From NCBI GenBank assembly GCA_030841085.1, contig JAVEDP010000010.1, positions 1 to 44,171 of the forward strand: a stretch of DNA of 44,171 nt, read 5' to 3'. Within the stretch, counting starts at the first letter, position 1. Each line of letters opens with the position of its first letter. This document shows positions 22,655-33,609 of the stretch, one piece after another. The position numbers and the translations under genes were made by a program. Source of the DNA: Pyrinomonadaceae bacterium (GTDB lineage: Bacteria; Acidobacteriota; Blastocatellia; Pyrinomonadales; Pyrinomonadaceae). The notes beneath the pieces are model-generated. The model saw only the letters and a list, made by a program, of their open reading frames with translations. It was not told the DNA's origin and did no database searches.

Positions 22655-25318
22655 CTATTTGACAACTGCATGAATCGGTGACAAATCAAGCGCCACGTTA
22701 CCGGCATCGGTCGCCATCAAGTGGGTAGCATTCGTATCGAAAAACAGGCCGGCATCTCCGGACGATACTGCTTCGATATCGATGAACAGCCACAGTCCCG
22801 AATCTTTCAGCGACAAGGCACTGCGGAGATTTGAAAGCGAGATCAGGCACATGCCGGTCGCGTCGATGGATTGGGTCATGCCCGGCGCGCCTTCCTTGTT
22901 GCCGTTGTCAGCAGTCAATGCGGTGCCTGCCGAAAGACCTTTTATCCTGATCACCTTCGGATTGAAACGCAAAGCCAGAATCGCCATCGCCAGGGAAGCG
23001 TCCGAGGTGAGCTCGAGCGCAAAGCGTCGCGTCTCTCCCACTTTCATCACCGCATTGGAGGGCGCCAAGATCAACTGCGCTGATTTAGTGTTGGCGCTGA
23101 CGGGCGTTACTGCCGTTTCAATCTGCCTGGGCATGCTGGTTAGTACTGCACCGGCATTCGTATTCAGATTCGTATTCACCGCCGCAACCTGCGTTGCTTC
23201 TGAATTGCTCACCAGCGATTTCGGCGCCGGCACAAAGGCCGGCAGTTCTTCTTGTGCCGCTTGGCTTTTTGCTACTTGAGGATTATTAGCCGGCGCCGGT
23301 TGCGTCGCCACGACATTGTTCGGCGTGTTGTTTGTAGCCGCTGAATTTGTCGTGACCGTCGTTGCCAGCGGCGTAATCGTTGTTATGTTCGCTACTTCTG
23401 TTGGGCTGTTGTTTGCAACCTGCGCGGTCGTTGCCGGCTCGAACGAAGCACTCGGGCGAGCCGTTGCGTTTCGCTGTTGTTGGCGCGCGGCTGCAATTTG
23501 CTCTTCGTGATCGGCTTCGCGCAGCATCGCTTCAAGCGAACCGGTTGTCGGCGACTGGAGTGTGCCGCTGGGACGCATCTCTTCATCACGAGGCGTCACG
23601 GCCGGCGCTCGCAACACGCGAGGCGTCACCGCAATCACAATGTCGATTCGGCGATTTTCACGAGTCGGTGACGTAAACAAGCGGCCCAGTACCGGAATTA
23701 GTCCTAACAACGGCAGTCCCGCGCGGCCATTACTCTGCACGTCCTGGGCGACGCTGGCCAGCATCATGGTGCGATTATTTTGCACGCGCGCGGTGCCGGT
23801 GATAGTTCGCTCAGTGAAGGTCGGCGTCAACGTGCTGGCGCCGAGAACGTCTTTGGATTCAATCGACATCTTCACCTGAACGTCCTGGTTGGGAAAAACC
23901 TGGGGCGTAAATTTTAACGTCAAACCCGTCGGCTCGTAATTGATCACCGGAAAGCCGCCGGTGGGGAACCCGTTGTTTGAAGTTGAGGTTCCAGTTTGAA
24001 TTCCGAAAGGATAGGCCTGCGCAGTTTGCACTGGAACACGTTGGCCAATGCGCGCGGACGATTCCTCGCCGTTGAAAGCGTGTACTTGTGTAGACGCGAT
24101 CAGCCTCGTATTTCCCTTGCTTTGAAACGCGGTAAAGACTGAAGGGGGAATCAGCAAGGCTGCCGCGGCCGCAGTAGGCGCGCCTCCGATAATGCTCGCC
24201 AGATTGACGCCGGTACTTGCTGCGTTACGAGCGCCGTTAGCGGTTAACACGGACAGGCCGGGCGAACCTCCGAGAGTAATCCGGCTGTCTCCCGACGCCG
24301 ATCCAATTTGATTGCCTAACTGCAGAAGATCGTTGTTAGAGACTTCATAGATGTTCACATCCATTACAACTTCAGCGCGATCTTTGTCGACGCTTTGGAT
24401 TAGCTCGCCAATTAGCCGGACGTTTTCGGCAGTATCGCGGACAGTCAAGCTGTTGGTCGCGGGATCGGAAACAACGATTGTTTGTGGACGACCGACCGAT
24501 GGCGGGATTGCTTGTTGGACCAGGCCTTTTACTTTTTCCGGATCGCTGTTGGCCAGATAAAAGGTGCGCAACACAAGTTGTTGATATTGAGGCCGACGCG
24601 TCTGATCAGCCACGACGATCGTGCGACGACTCAACTTCTGAAAAAATAATCCTTCCTGAAGAAAGACATAGTCGAGCGCCTGCGAAGTACTGACGTCGCG
24701 CAGATTGATATCGATCTGCCGCGGTTGCACAAACGACTGCCGGTCAAAAATTACGTTGAGGTTAAGCTGCTCTGCAAGACTGCGAATGAACGCTTTCAGA
24801 TCGCCGCTATAACTAATGACACGCAACTGTTCGGTGCGCGTGGAAGGCAGTGGCGCATCCGTGGCAGTCGCCACTTGGGCTACGTCGCCGGGCTCTGCGG
24901 GTCGCAATCCGTTACCGTTGAGGGTGCCTTCTTTCACTCCCTGAAGTTGCAGCATCCGATCCATCTCAGACACGGCGAGTTGGTTTACCGGATCGTAGCC
25001 ATACGCCTGCCGGAAAGCGTTATAGGCCCCAACGAAATCACGTTGTTCCGAAAGCGCGCGCCCCTGCTGCATGAACGCCTGTGAAGCGTTGAAACTCGCC
25101 CGCCGAAAGTGAAGTTGGTACTCCAGATTCGAAGGGTCGGCAGCGACAGCCAGCGTGAATTCCTGGGCGGCCTTTTCCCACTGCTGATTTTTTTCGAACG
25201 TCATGCCCTGTTTGAAGTTACGGTCGCCCTTCTTCGCCAATGCAGTCATCGGCAAAAGCAACAAACAAACAGTAACCAGTAGGGAAATCAGGACGCGGCC
25301 TTCGCTATTTTTTCTCAT
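22655..25318 (-). CDS. Secretin (GspD/PilQ-like) with N-terminal TPRs and C-terminal cohesin-like domain
   Basis: The outer-membrane channel of the system. The 887-residue protein has a signal peptide (about 1-28), TPR-like repeats (about 30-123; KNQQWEKAAQEFTLAVAADP) and an N0/STN domain (about 162-240; VISYSGDLKAFIRSLAEQLN). An N1 domain (about 245-326) and the secretin core follow, with VPVQT, TGLTLKFTPQVF, GLPLLGLIPVLGRLFTS and RIDIVIAVTPRVLRAP (to about 580). Next comes a disordered linker rich in Ala, Thr, Asn and Gln (about 585-765). The last 120 residues (AQLILAPSNAVMKVGETRRF, SLAMAILALRFNPKVIRIKG, SGDAGLFFDTNATHLM) look like a cohesin-type beta-sandwich. A cohesin-like tail on a secretin is unusual outside this group. 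AGAGAG precedes ATG 25318. Confidence 0.9.
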   Translation of the reverse strand: MRKNSEGRVLISLLVTVCLLLLPMTALAKKGDRNFKQGMTFEKNQQWEKAAQEFTLAVAADPSNLEYQLHFRRASFNASQAFMQQGRALSEQRDFVGAYNAFRQAYGYDPVNQLAVSEMDRMLQLQGVKEGTLNGNGLRPAEPGDVAQVATATDAPLPSTRTEQLRVISYSGDLKAFIRSLAEQLNLNVIFDRQSFVQPRQIDINLRDVSTSQALDYVFLQEGLFFQKLSRRTIVVADQTRRPQYQQLVLRTFYLANSDPEKVKGLVQQAIPPSVGRPQTIVVSDPATNSLTVRDTAENVRLIGELIQSVDKDRAEVVMDVNIYEVSNNDLLQLGNQIGSASGDSRITLGGSPGLSVLTANGARNAASTGVNLASIIGGAPTAAAAALLIPPSVFTAFQSKGNTRLIASTQVHAFNGEESSARIGQRVPVQTAQAYPFGIQTGTSTSNNGFPTGGFPVINYEPTGLTLKFTPQVFPNQDVQVKMSIESKDVLGASTLTPTFTERTITGTARVQNNRTMMLASVAQDVQSNGRAGLPLLGLIPVLGRLFTSPTRENRRIDIVIAVTPRVLRAPAVTPRDEEMRPSGTLQSPTTGSLEAMLREADHEEQIAAARQQQRNATARPSASFEPATTAQVANNSPTEVANITTITPLATTVTTNSAATNNTPNNVVATQPAPANNPQVAKSQAAQEELPAFVPAPKSLVSNSEATQVAAVNTNLNTNAGAVLTSMPRQIETAVTPVSANTKSAQLILAPSNAVMKVGETRRFALELTSDASLAMAILALRFNPKVIRIKGLSAGTALTADNGNKEGAPGMTQSIDATGMCLISLSNLRSALSLKDSGLWLFIDIEAVSSGDAGLFFDTNATHLMATDAGNVALDLSPIHAVVK

Positions 25319-25486
25319 TTTTTATCTCTCTTCAGGGGAGGTGGCGGTCCGAACGTGGGCTAATAATGCCGTTCAAAAAGCCAGGATGCAACTGCTCCGG
25401 GCTTGTTTTCTTACACGCAGGCCGAAAACTTCAGTTCCTTAAAGCGGCCTTTAACCTGGTTAAGTGTTTGAAACAGCAGGAACCGA

Positions 25487-27181
<1,695 letters not shown>

Positions 27182-27209
27182 AAATGCTTTGTGAAACTGC
27201 GCCGCGAAA

Positions 27210-28451
27210 TTAATGGTGGCCGGCAGCGCCCGCTCCACTGGAAATCGACTGAATAATGGGCAGGTAAATGGCCAACAAAATGGTCACAACAACCCCGCCC
27301 ATGACCAACAGAATCGCAGGCTCAAGCGTGGTCGTCAACTGCTCGAGTCTTACTTCCGACTCGGCGTCATAAAAGACCGCGACTTCGTCCAACATCTCGC
27401 GCAAGCTGCCGGAACGCTCGCCAATTCCGACCATGTCGATGGCCAGCAAGGGCATCCACTCGGCCGACTCCAAACTTTCCGTAAACGATCGTCCTTCGCG
27501 AATCATCGGTAGAATGGCCGAACTGCGACGGCGCAACGCTCGGTTCGTAATTGACTCGGCAGCGATCTCCCACGATTCAACCAGCGTGATACCGCCCGCC
27601 AGCAGCGTTGCCAAAGAGCGTGTCACCTGGGCCACAGACAATTGAACTATCAAGTTGCCGGCCAACGGGATTTTTAAGAGAAAGCTATCGATCGAGAAGC
27701 GACCAGGCTCGGTACGCGACCAGAGGAAAAGAAGAATCGCGCCGACGATAACAAGTGGACCAAACCAAACAATGTTGCCCGCCAGTAGTTTTGAAAAGCC
27801 AAGCACGATCTGCGTCACTGTCGGCAATTCTGTGCCAAAGCCGGCAAACAGATCCGACATGCGTGGCACAACGTACGTAGCCAGAAACGTCACCATGCCT
27901 CCCGACGCAACCAACAAAAAAAGCGGATAGGCCAGCGCGCCGCGAATTTTGCGTCGCAGCCCGACGTTGCGGCGCATGTAAGTGACGTAACGCTTTAGGA
28001 CTTCATCAAGCGCGCCGGAACGTTCACCGGCAAGAATGGATGCGGTGTAGATTCTGGGAAAGATGCTGCCCTGCGCTGCGAACGCCTGAGACAATGCCGC
28101 GCCGCCGCGAATCTGTTCCTCAACATCGCCGAGCACCGCGCGCAGCCGCGCTGATGCTGCACGCTTGCGAAGCATAGCGATGGCCTGAAGAATTGGGATG
28201 CCGGCTTTAACCAGTGCCGCCAGTTGCTGATTGAATAACAGAAAATCGCTGGCTTTAACTTTGGCTTGACCGCCGCGCGATCCCAGCCGCGTCAGCGCAG
28301 TCACACCAGTTGTCTTCGGCGGCGTAACGTTGAAGACGCGAAACCCTTCGCGTTCCAGCCGCACGCGTGCTTCGTTGACGCCCGGCGCTTCGATCGTACG
28401 CGTCACAACCTCGCCCGCCGGCGTGCCTAATCGACAAATAAACTCAGCCAT
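27210..28451 (-). CDS. Type II secretion/type IV pilus inner-membrane platform protein (GspF/PilC)
   Basis: A 413-residue polytopic protein with two GspF cytoplasmic domains. The first spans about residues 70-190 (FLLFNQQLAALVKAGIPILQ, then LAGERSGALDEVLKRY). The second spans about 265-390 (QVTRSLATLLAGGITLVES, MVGIGERSGSLREMLDEVA). Three membrane segments follow the pattern VLRRK...YPLFLLVASGGMVTFLA, VWFGPLVIVGAILLFLW and ILLVMGGVVVTILLAIYLPI near the C-terminus. It is the first gene of the six-gene operon, with the ATPase close behind. Confidence 0.94.
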   Translation of the reverse strand: MAEFICRLGTPAGEVVTRTIEAPGVNEARVRLEREGFRVFNVTPPKTTGVTALTRLGSRGGQAKVKASDFLLFNQQLAALVKAGIPILQAIAMLRKRAASARLRAVLGDVEEQIRGGAALSQAFAAQGSIFPRIYTASILAGERSGALDEVLKRYVTYMRRNVGLRRKIRGALAYPLFLLVASGGMVTFLATYVVPRMSDLFAGFGTELPTVTQIVLGFSKLLAGNIVWFGPLVIVGAILLFLWSRTEPGRFSIDSFLLKIPLAGNLIVQLSVAQVTRSLATLLAGGITLVESWEIAAESITNRALRRRSSAILPMIREGRSFTESLESAEWMPLLAIDMVGIGERSGSLREMLDEVAVFYDAESEVRLEQLTTTLEPAILLVMGGVVVTILLAIYLPIIQSISSGAGAAGHH

Positions 28452-28760
28452 TAGTTAGTAAATTCCCGGAGCAAAATAGCGCGAAAGTATACCATGCGCG
28501 CAACGGTCGCCATGATTTGCGGGCTTTCACGTTGAGCTTTGCATACACGATTTGGCGGCCTGAAAGTTCCCTGAGCGTGACCGCTTGAAACGTCTGTCAA
28601 TACCAGGCTTCTTGCTGCATCCAGGTGTATGCATAGGCAAGGCAGAATGCTTGACAACACCCAAGCAGGGGGAGTAGTAACGCATTCGACAACCTCGGTC
28701 ACCCGCTGTTTTTAGTCTAACGCTTTGACATCCTCGCTTTCCTTTGGAGGAAACGATTTA
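28452..28760. other. Divergent intergenic region of the secretion operon and the accessory group
   Basis: No gene seen. It must hold the promoter of the secretion operon and that of the rightward gene at 28761. No repeat element of the window's families is present, unusual for a gap of this length here. Confidence 0.4.
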
Positions 28761-29090
28761 ATGATGAGCCTGAAAGAAACTATCCTCGCTCTTACTTTGA
28801 TGTCGTTAACGATTGCTTTCCTTTACTTGGGCAGCTACAGGCGGACTCAAGCGCAAAATGGATACGTGTGCGCCAAGACCCGAACGTGTTCTACGGGTTT
28901 CCCTGAAGACTGCATTCCCAATGGGAGTACCCTTCCAGCGGTCGACATTTATGTGGCGGGAGATTGGTATACGGACGAGTTAACTGGGCATTGCGGAGCT
29001 CGCGAAGGTTGTTTCGGTTTCTGCGCCGAGGGTTGTGGTCCGCCTCGTGGGCAGCGTCTATGTTGGCCTAGCGAGAAAACCGGGACTTGA
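28761..29090 (+). CDS. Small Cys-rich exported protein, unknown
   Basis: A 109-residue protein. ATG 28761 follows TTTGGAGG. It has a hydrophobic N-terminus (about 8-24; ILALTLMSLTIAFLYLGSYR) that may be a signal peptide or anchor ending at AQN, and nine Cys in the mature part (YVCAKTRTCSTGFPEDC, HCGAREGCFGFCAEGCGPP and a final LCW), suggesting disulfide bonds. No family recognised. It is the first of three rightward genes of an accessory group, all with exported products. Confidence 0.55.
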   Translation: MMSLKETILALTLMSLTIAFLYLGSYRRTQAQNGYVCAKTRTCSTGFPEDCIPNGSTLPAVDIYVAGDWYTDELTGHCGAREGCFGFCAEGCGPPRGQRLCWPSEKTGT

Positions 29091-29141
29091 CCTGCACCGA
29101 CTCCATAGCCCCAGTTAGGGGTTACTATAACTAAGATTTTC

Positions 29142-30152
29142 GTGCTAATGATGGCAATGATGGCAAAGAGTGAGATTCGGAGGTTAATCGAGATGCTCGG
29201 AGGGAAAACTTGGGCGCCCGCTGTCCTTCTAATAGTTCTGTTAATAGCGGCGGGAACGATCTACGCAGCGTGGGTTTCCCAGGAACATAATCGATTGAAT
29301 AAGGACAAATCGGTAGCAGCGCTGGAAAATTTGCGTCTCATGTATAGTTCGGTAAATTCCGTGCATATTGTCGCTGATGCCAAAATCACAGTTTACGGAG
29401 GCAACTTCGCCATCGGCCGTGGAAGCTTCGAGTATTGGGCAGAAGGGGCCCGGTATCGGATTAAGTGCAGCACCGATAAGCAGTTGAAATTGAATTCGGA
29501 TGTTGATATAGCCTACAACGGCGAACGCTTTCAGTTTTTTGACGTAGCGGCAGGAACATTGTCTTATAGGTCAACAGATGACTTCAGATCTCACGCTGCT
29601 TTACCTAATCCATTCTTTCTTCCGGTCGATTTCTTGAGCCGTTCCGATGATGATTGCCGTCTATGTAGGCTACGTCTTTCTGATATGAAATCAGACAATG
29701 AACGTTGGAGTCGTCGCGCTCAAGCTCTGGAAAAGAAGGCCGAAAGGCACGACAGCAATAACAATGTGGTCACGGAGCTGGAGATGCCAGGGGGCACGAC
29801 ACAGAGAACTCCTTTTAATCTACGCATAACCATGTCCGGTCCCGACGAGGAGACTGCATGGCCTTCTCAGATCGAGAGAATTGATTCCAACCGACGGGTA
29901 CGGGCATCGGTTTCATTCAAAGACTTTATGGAGAACGGTCCATTGCGTCTACCGCGGGATATTACGGTCACTGTTTTTGACGAGAAAGGAAACCTTACTT
30001 TTCGATTGGAATATGCGGTGAAGCTATTAGAGATAAATCGACGGCTTCAGAATGACGTCTTCACAATTAGTTTTGATGATGCCGAATCCGTTTGGGACTC
30101 TGATGGTAGAAGATTTGTGCAAGAAAAGCGAGCCAAAGCTTCGCGACAGTAA
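29142..30152 (+). CDS. Membrane-anchored exported protein, unknown
   Basis: A 336-residue protein with one N-terminal membrane segment (about 25-45; WAPAVLLIVLLIAAGTIYAA) and a large exterior part rich in beta strands (VHIVADAKITVYGGNFAIG, GSFEYWAEGARYRI, DVDIAYNGERFQFFD). The middle resembles LolA-like or DUF-type periplasmic ligand-binding proteins only loosely. I recognise no family. Several start codons are possible at the N-terminus (GTG 29142, ATG 29148, 29151, 29157 and 29160) without a clear ribosome-binding site. The next gene follows after 9 bp, so they form an operon. Confidence 0.55.
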   Translation: MLMMAMMAKSEIRRLIEMLGGKTWAPAVLLIVLLIAAGTIYAAWVSQEHNRLNKDKSVAALENLRLMYSSVNSVHIVADAKITVYGGNFAIGRGSFEYWAEGARYRIKCSTDKQLKLNSDVDIAYNGERFQFFDVAAGTLSYRSTDDFRSHAALPNPFFLPVDFLSRSDDDCRLCRLRLSDMKSDNERWSRRAQALEKKAERHDSNNNVVTELEMPGGTTQRTPFNLRITMSGPDEETAWPSQIERIDSNRRVRASVSFKDFMENGPLRLPRDITVTVFDEKGNLTFRLEYAVKLLEINRRLQNDVFTISFDDAESVWDSDGRRFVQEKRAKASRQ

Positions 30153-30161
30153 GAATCTCTT

Positions 30162-30707
30162 ATGCACCGAGGCAGGCACATTGCAACTGTTTTGTTTGTA
30201 GGGCTCGTGGTTCTCATTTGTTGCGCCCTATGGTTTGGTCGCCTTCCCGGTGCGAGACCTGTCATTGCGCAAGAGCAATGTCCGACCCCAACCCCGACAC
30301 CATGTACCCCTAACGGTGAGTCGTGCGATGCAGCTGTCGACTGTTGTGGGGGGACCTGTAACGAGAATGGTCAATGCGAAGGATGCTCTCCTGCGTGTAC
30401 CTTTCCAAATGTCTGCTACAACGGTCTCTGCGGTGAAACTCCTATTGTTATTGATGTATTGGGGAACGGATTTAACCTGACGGATCTTGCCGGGGGCGTC
30501 AACTTTGATTTTGACGGCGACGGGCAGGCACAAAGACTGTCGTGGACTGCTGTGAATTCTGACGATGCCTGGTTGGTCCTGGATCGTAATGGGAATGGCT
30601 TCATCGATAGCGGCAAAGAATTGTTTGGTAATGCTTCTACCAAAAGTTGCAGACCGCGGGCATCAGTATTCCCCGCCCCAGCATCTGTATTGCAGCCCCT
30701 TATCTGA
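30162..30707 (+). pseudogene. Exported Cys-rich protein with EF-hand-like loops, truncated
   Basis: After a signal anchor (about 10-30) come a Pro/Thr linker and a Cys-rich segment (SCDAAVDCCGGTCNENGQC, GCSPACTFPNVC). Next is the conserved block PIVIDVLGNGFNLTDLAGG with two calcium-type loops, DFDGDGQAQ (about 117-125) and DRNGNGFIDSGKELFGN (about 140-156). In other proteins of this kind the ELFGN block is followed by a long domain; here it ends after about 25 unrelated residues (STKSCRPRAS). I therefore read it as a 3'-truncated gene, with a break at about base 30640 close to the start of the VWA gene. Some function of the N-terminal part cannot be excluded. Confidence 0.6.
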
Positions 30708-30745
30708 GTCGGCGACCCCAACGTTACATATTTACGCGAGGTCTC

Positions 30746-31783
30746 ATGCACCTTCCGGCTGGACGCGTTAGCAAACTTATTCCACTTTCCCTGCTGGCAC
30801 TTCTGCTTGTCAGTTTTCCTGCCGGCTCCTGGGCCCAAGACAAAACCGAAGACAAACCACCAAGCGACCCGGCCACGGCAAAGCCAACTCCGCCTGCCGA
30901 AGAACAGAAGGAGCAGAAGCAGGGTAACGAAATCGCCGGGCCGGTCATTGTCAATACCGATCTGATTACGTTCACCGTCACTGTCACGGACACGTACGGC
31001 CGGTACGTTTCCGGCTTGAGCAAAAACGCCTTCACGGTGATGGATGACAAAAAGCCGCAGGAGATAACCTTCTTCAGCGACGACGATTCGCCCGTTTCGG
31101 TTGGTGTAATTTTCGATGTCTCAGGTTCAATGGGCGGCGACAAGATCAAGCGGGCACGCGACGCGCTATCAAAGTTTATTCAAACCAGTCACGATTCAGA
31201 TGAATATTTTTTGATTGCCTTCAATTCCCGCGCGCAACTCCTGCTCGACAAGACACGCGACGGGAATGCGGTGCTCGATAAGCTCACCTTTGTGCAAACG
31301 AAAAACAATACGGCGCTGTACGACGCCTGTTATCTCGGCGTTGAAAAAGTGCAGCGAGGCGCTCATCCCAAACGTGCTTTGCTTTTGATCAGCGACGGCC
31401 AGGACAACAATTCCCGCTATACCTTTAACGAGCTGCGGCGGCTGCTTAAGGAATCTGATGTGACCTTGTACGGCATTGGAATTTTGAACGGTAACGATGC
31501 CGGCAGCGCTATGGGCATGGAAGGCCAGGGCATTCTCGACGACCTCGCCAGCGTTTCCGGAGGCAAAGCTTTCTTTCCCCGCAGCGCCGCCGAGATGGAC
31601 GACATCTTCGAACAGATCGCGCTCGAGCTGCGCCATCAGTATTCGATCGGTTATAAGCCTACCGATTTTGCCAACGACGGCCACTGGCACCGAATCAAGG
31701 TGAAAGTAACACCGCCCCGTGGTTTGCCGCGGTTGTTTGTGCGTTCAAAAGAAGGCTACTACGCCATTCCCGGCTCTCGTTGA
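30746..31783 (+). CDS. Exported VWA-domain protein (acidobacterial type)
   Basis: A 345-residue protein with a signal peptide (about 1-31; LIPLSLLALLLVSFPAGSWA), a Lys/Pro/Glu-rich linker and the 'VWFA-related Acidobacterial' region from about 66. The strand VIVNTDLITFTVTVTDTYGR leads into the VWA fold. The MIDAS motif DVSGS is at 124-128, with the Thr and Asp positions in KNNTALYDACYLG and LLISDGQDNNSRY. It probably binds a protein partner in a metal-dependent manner outside the inner membrane. ATG 30746 is chosen because upstream residues do not look like a leader. It is followed by a second protein of the same type. Confidence 0.85.
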   Translation: MHLPAGRVSKLIPLSLLALLLVSFPAGSWAQDKTEDKPPSDPATAKPTPPAEEQKEQKQGNEIAGPVIVNTDLITFTVTVTDTYGRYVSGLSKNAFTVMDDKKPQEITFFSDDDSPVSVGVIFDVSGSMGGDKIKRARDALSKFIQTSHDSDEYFLIAFNSRAQLLLDKTRDGNAVLDKLTFVQTKNNTALYDACYLGVEKVQRGAHPKRALLLISDGQDNNSRYTFNELRRLLKESDVTLYGIGILNGNDAGSAMGMEGQGILDDLASVSGGKAFFPRSAAEMDDIFEQIALELRHQYSIGYKPTDFANDGHWHRIKVKVTPPRGLPRLFVRSKEGYYAIPGSR

Positions 31784-31863
31784 TTGTCTTCTCCCGCGGC
31801 TTCGGCAACTAATCAACTCTCCTAATGCATCTTTCTTAACTGTCGTGCCGCCGCGCGCGGATT

Positions 31864-31923
31864 AGTGGCACCGACTTTTAGTCCGTGGCTGCTGAGACCG
31901 GCACAGACTAAAGTCTATGCCAC
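31864..31923. repeat. 60-bp palindromic element (CATAGACT family)
   Basis: The left arm AGTGGCACCGACTTTTAGTC is partly diverged; the right arm GACTAAAGTCTATGCCAC is typical. It lies between the two VWA genes; nothing else is seen in 31784-32032. Confidence 0.82.
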
Positions 31924-32032
31924 GGACTGATGGCCGTCGCTTCGCACCTGATTCGGGAAAGGTTAAACTGTCTGCGCGACGGGCCTATTGGTTAGTTTTC
32001 TTTATTGAGACTTTTATCCAGTTATATTAACG

Positions 32033-33364
32033 ATGAAACGAACGAACGAGCGATTGATATTGAGAAGATTGAGACCGAAGCAAGTTGCTTTGGTTGTGGC
32101 ACTGGTCTTTGCGGTCACGTGTTTAGTGGGTTCCAGTTTTGTGGCTGCTCGAAGCCAGGATTCGCGTCCACGCCGTAGCTCGGCGATTGCGCCGCGCTCG
32201 ATTCCTACAGCGACGCCGACTCCCACCCCAGTTCCGGCGCGGCCGGCACAAACGCCGGCACAAACAACTTTAAGCCGTCCGACACCAACGCCGACGCCGG
32301 TTCCGAGAACTACTCCGATTGATCGAGTCGCGCCCACGCTTGGCGAGCCGCCACCCGCGCCAATCCTGAAACCAAAGCCAACACCGACGCCTCCTGAACC
32401 AGAGATTGACGAAGGCAGCACCATCGTCGTGAACACGGAACTGGTTACCCTGAACGTGCGCGTCATCGATCGCAATAACCGTCCCATCGACAACGTTCGT
32501 GAAAATGAGTTTCACGTTTTCGAGGACGGAGTGCCGCAACCAATCGAGACTTTCAGTCGCGAGGAAGTGCCGATTAGTTACGGACTCGCGGTTGACACTT
32601 CGGGCTCGCTGCGTTCGCAATTGCAAGCCGTGATTGACGCGGGTAAGACCATCATCAACAGCAACAAGGCGGGCGACGAAACATTTCTGGTGCGCTTTAT
32701 CGGCAGCGACCAGATTGTGACGGTACAGGACTTCACGGCCAATAAAGAATTACTAATGGATGGCCTTGACAATTTTTATGTCGAGGGAGGCCAAACCGCG
32801 ATCATTGATGCGGTTTACCTAAGTGCTGAGCACGTGGCGGAATACAAGAAAGGCGACGACAACGATCACCGGCGCAGAGCATTAATCGTTATCACGGACG
32901 GCGAGGACCGCAACAGTTTCTTTAAAGAGCCGCAACTCTTCCAGCGCCTGCGCGAAGAAGACGTGCAAATCTATGTGATTGGTTTCATCAACGAACTTGA
33001 TAAAGACGCCGGCTTTATTCGCAAGAGCCCGCGCGACAAAGCCGTTGCGTTGATTAATCGACTGGCGACGGAAACCGGCGGCCGTGCTTTTTTCCCGCAA
33101 TCGGTTTCCGAGTTGCCGCAGATTGCGAATGAGATTGTACGCGACCTGCGAACGCAGTATGTGCTGTCCTACAACCCTACCAACAAATTGCGCGATGGGA
33201 CGTTTCGGGCGATTCGCGTGGTAGTCGACGATGCCTCGAGCCACGACAAACGCATCGCACTCACGCGCAACGGGCGCATCGTACCCGTGGGAAATGCGGC
33301 GCCAAGACCCCCAGCAGGGCGAACCACGACTAAGCCAGCGGTCGGAACAAACAAGAGGCCTTAA
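32033..33364 (+). CDS. Exported VWA-domain protein (acidobacterial type), Pro-rich linker
   Basis: A 443-residue protein with a membrane or signal segment (about 17-38) and a Pro/Thr-rich linker (about 50-125; PTATPTPTPVPARPAQ). The same region as in the previous gene follows: GSTIVVNTELVTLNVRVID, EFHVFEDGVPQPIETFSREE. The VWA domain has its MIDAS DTSGS at 188-192, GGQTAIIDAVYLS for the Thr position and VITDGEDRNSF for the Asp. It ends in a short basic Pro-rich tail. A tandem paralogue of the VWA gene upstream, sharing the ending (TGGRAFFPQSVSEL against SGGKAFFPRSAAEM). Role not known. Confidence 0.86.
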   Translation: MKRTNERLILRRLRPKQVALVVALVFAVTCLVGSSFVAARSQDSRPRRSSAIAPRSIPTATPTPTPVPARPAQTPAQTTLSRPTPTPTPVPRTTPIDRVAPTLGEPPPAPILKPKPTPTPPEPEIDEGSTIVVNTELVTLNVRVIDRNNRPIDNVRENEFHVFEDGVPQPIETFSREEVPISYGLAVDTSGSLRSQLQAVIDAGKTIINSNKAGDETFLVRFIGSDQIVTVQDFTANKELLMDGLDNFYVEGGQTAIIDAVYLSAEHVAEYKKGDDNDHRRRALIVITDGEDRNSFFKEPQLFQRLREEDVQIYVIGFINELDKDAGFIRKSPRDKAVALINRLATETGGRAFFPQSVSELPQIANEIVRDLRTQYVLSYNPTNKLRDGTFRAIRVVVDDASSHDKRIALTRNGRIVPVGNAAPRPPAGRTTTKPAVGTNKRP

Positions 33365-33380
33365 TTGCCACCTCTGGTCG

Positions 33381-33529
33381 TAAAGCAAACTGTTAGTTTG
33401 CGGTCGCGCGCCAAGCAAACCCTCAGTTTGCAAATCGCGACGTAGCGAAACCTGTTTGTTTGCGAGGAACTCAGCCTTCGATATACGTTTTTCGTCGTGG
33501 ACCATCGCAAACTAACAGTTTGCTTTACA
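33381..33529. repeat. AAACTGTTAGTTTGC element, about 150 bp
   Basis: The left arm TAAAGCAAACTGTTAGTTTG starts at 33381. Diverged inner copies (CAAGCAAACCCTCAGTTTGC, AAACCTGTTTGTTTGC) follow. The right arm, CGCAAACTAACAGTTTGC with TTTACA, ends at 33529. The two ends are perfect complements. No gene in 33365-33609. Confidence 0.88.
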
Positions 33530-33609
33530 ATTCTGCGAACTCACAATTCCCGCTGATAGCATATAATGTCGCCGCTTTCGCTACCCCGGTGCTCTGGAAG
33601 GATCTGCTA

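Noticed and set aside
28451-28702. 83-residue leftward frame upstream of the F gene
   Set aside because: No ribosome-binding site, no recognisable protein, and it fills the likely promoter region.
30162-30707. True type I dockerin
   Set aside because: Two calcium-type loops are present but not the duplicated 22-residue dockerin helix-loop pattern; I only note the resemblance.
32000-32032. Promoter TTGAGA/TATATT before the second VWA gene
   Set aside because: Spacing between the two boxes is only about 12 bp, too short for a sigma-70 promoter.
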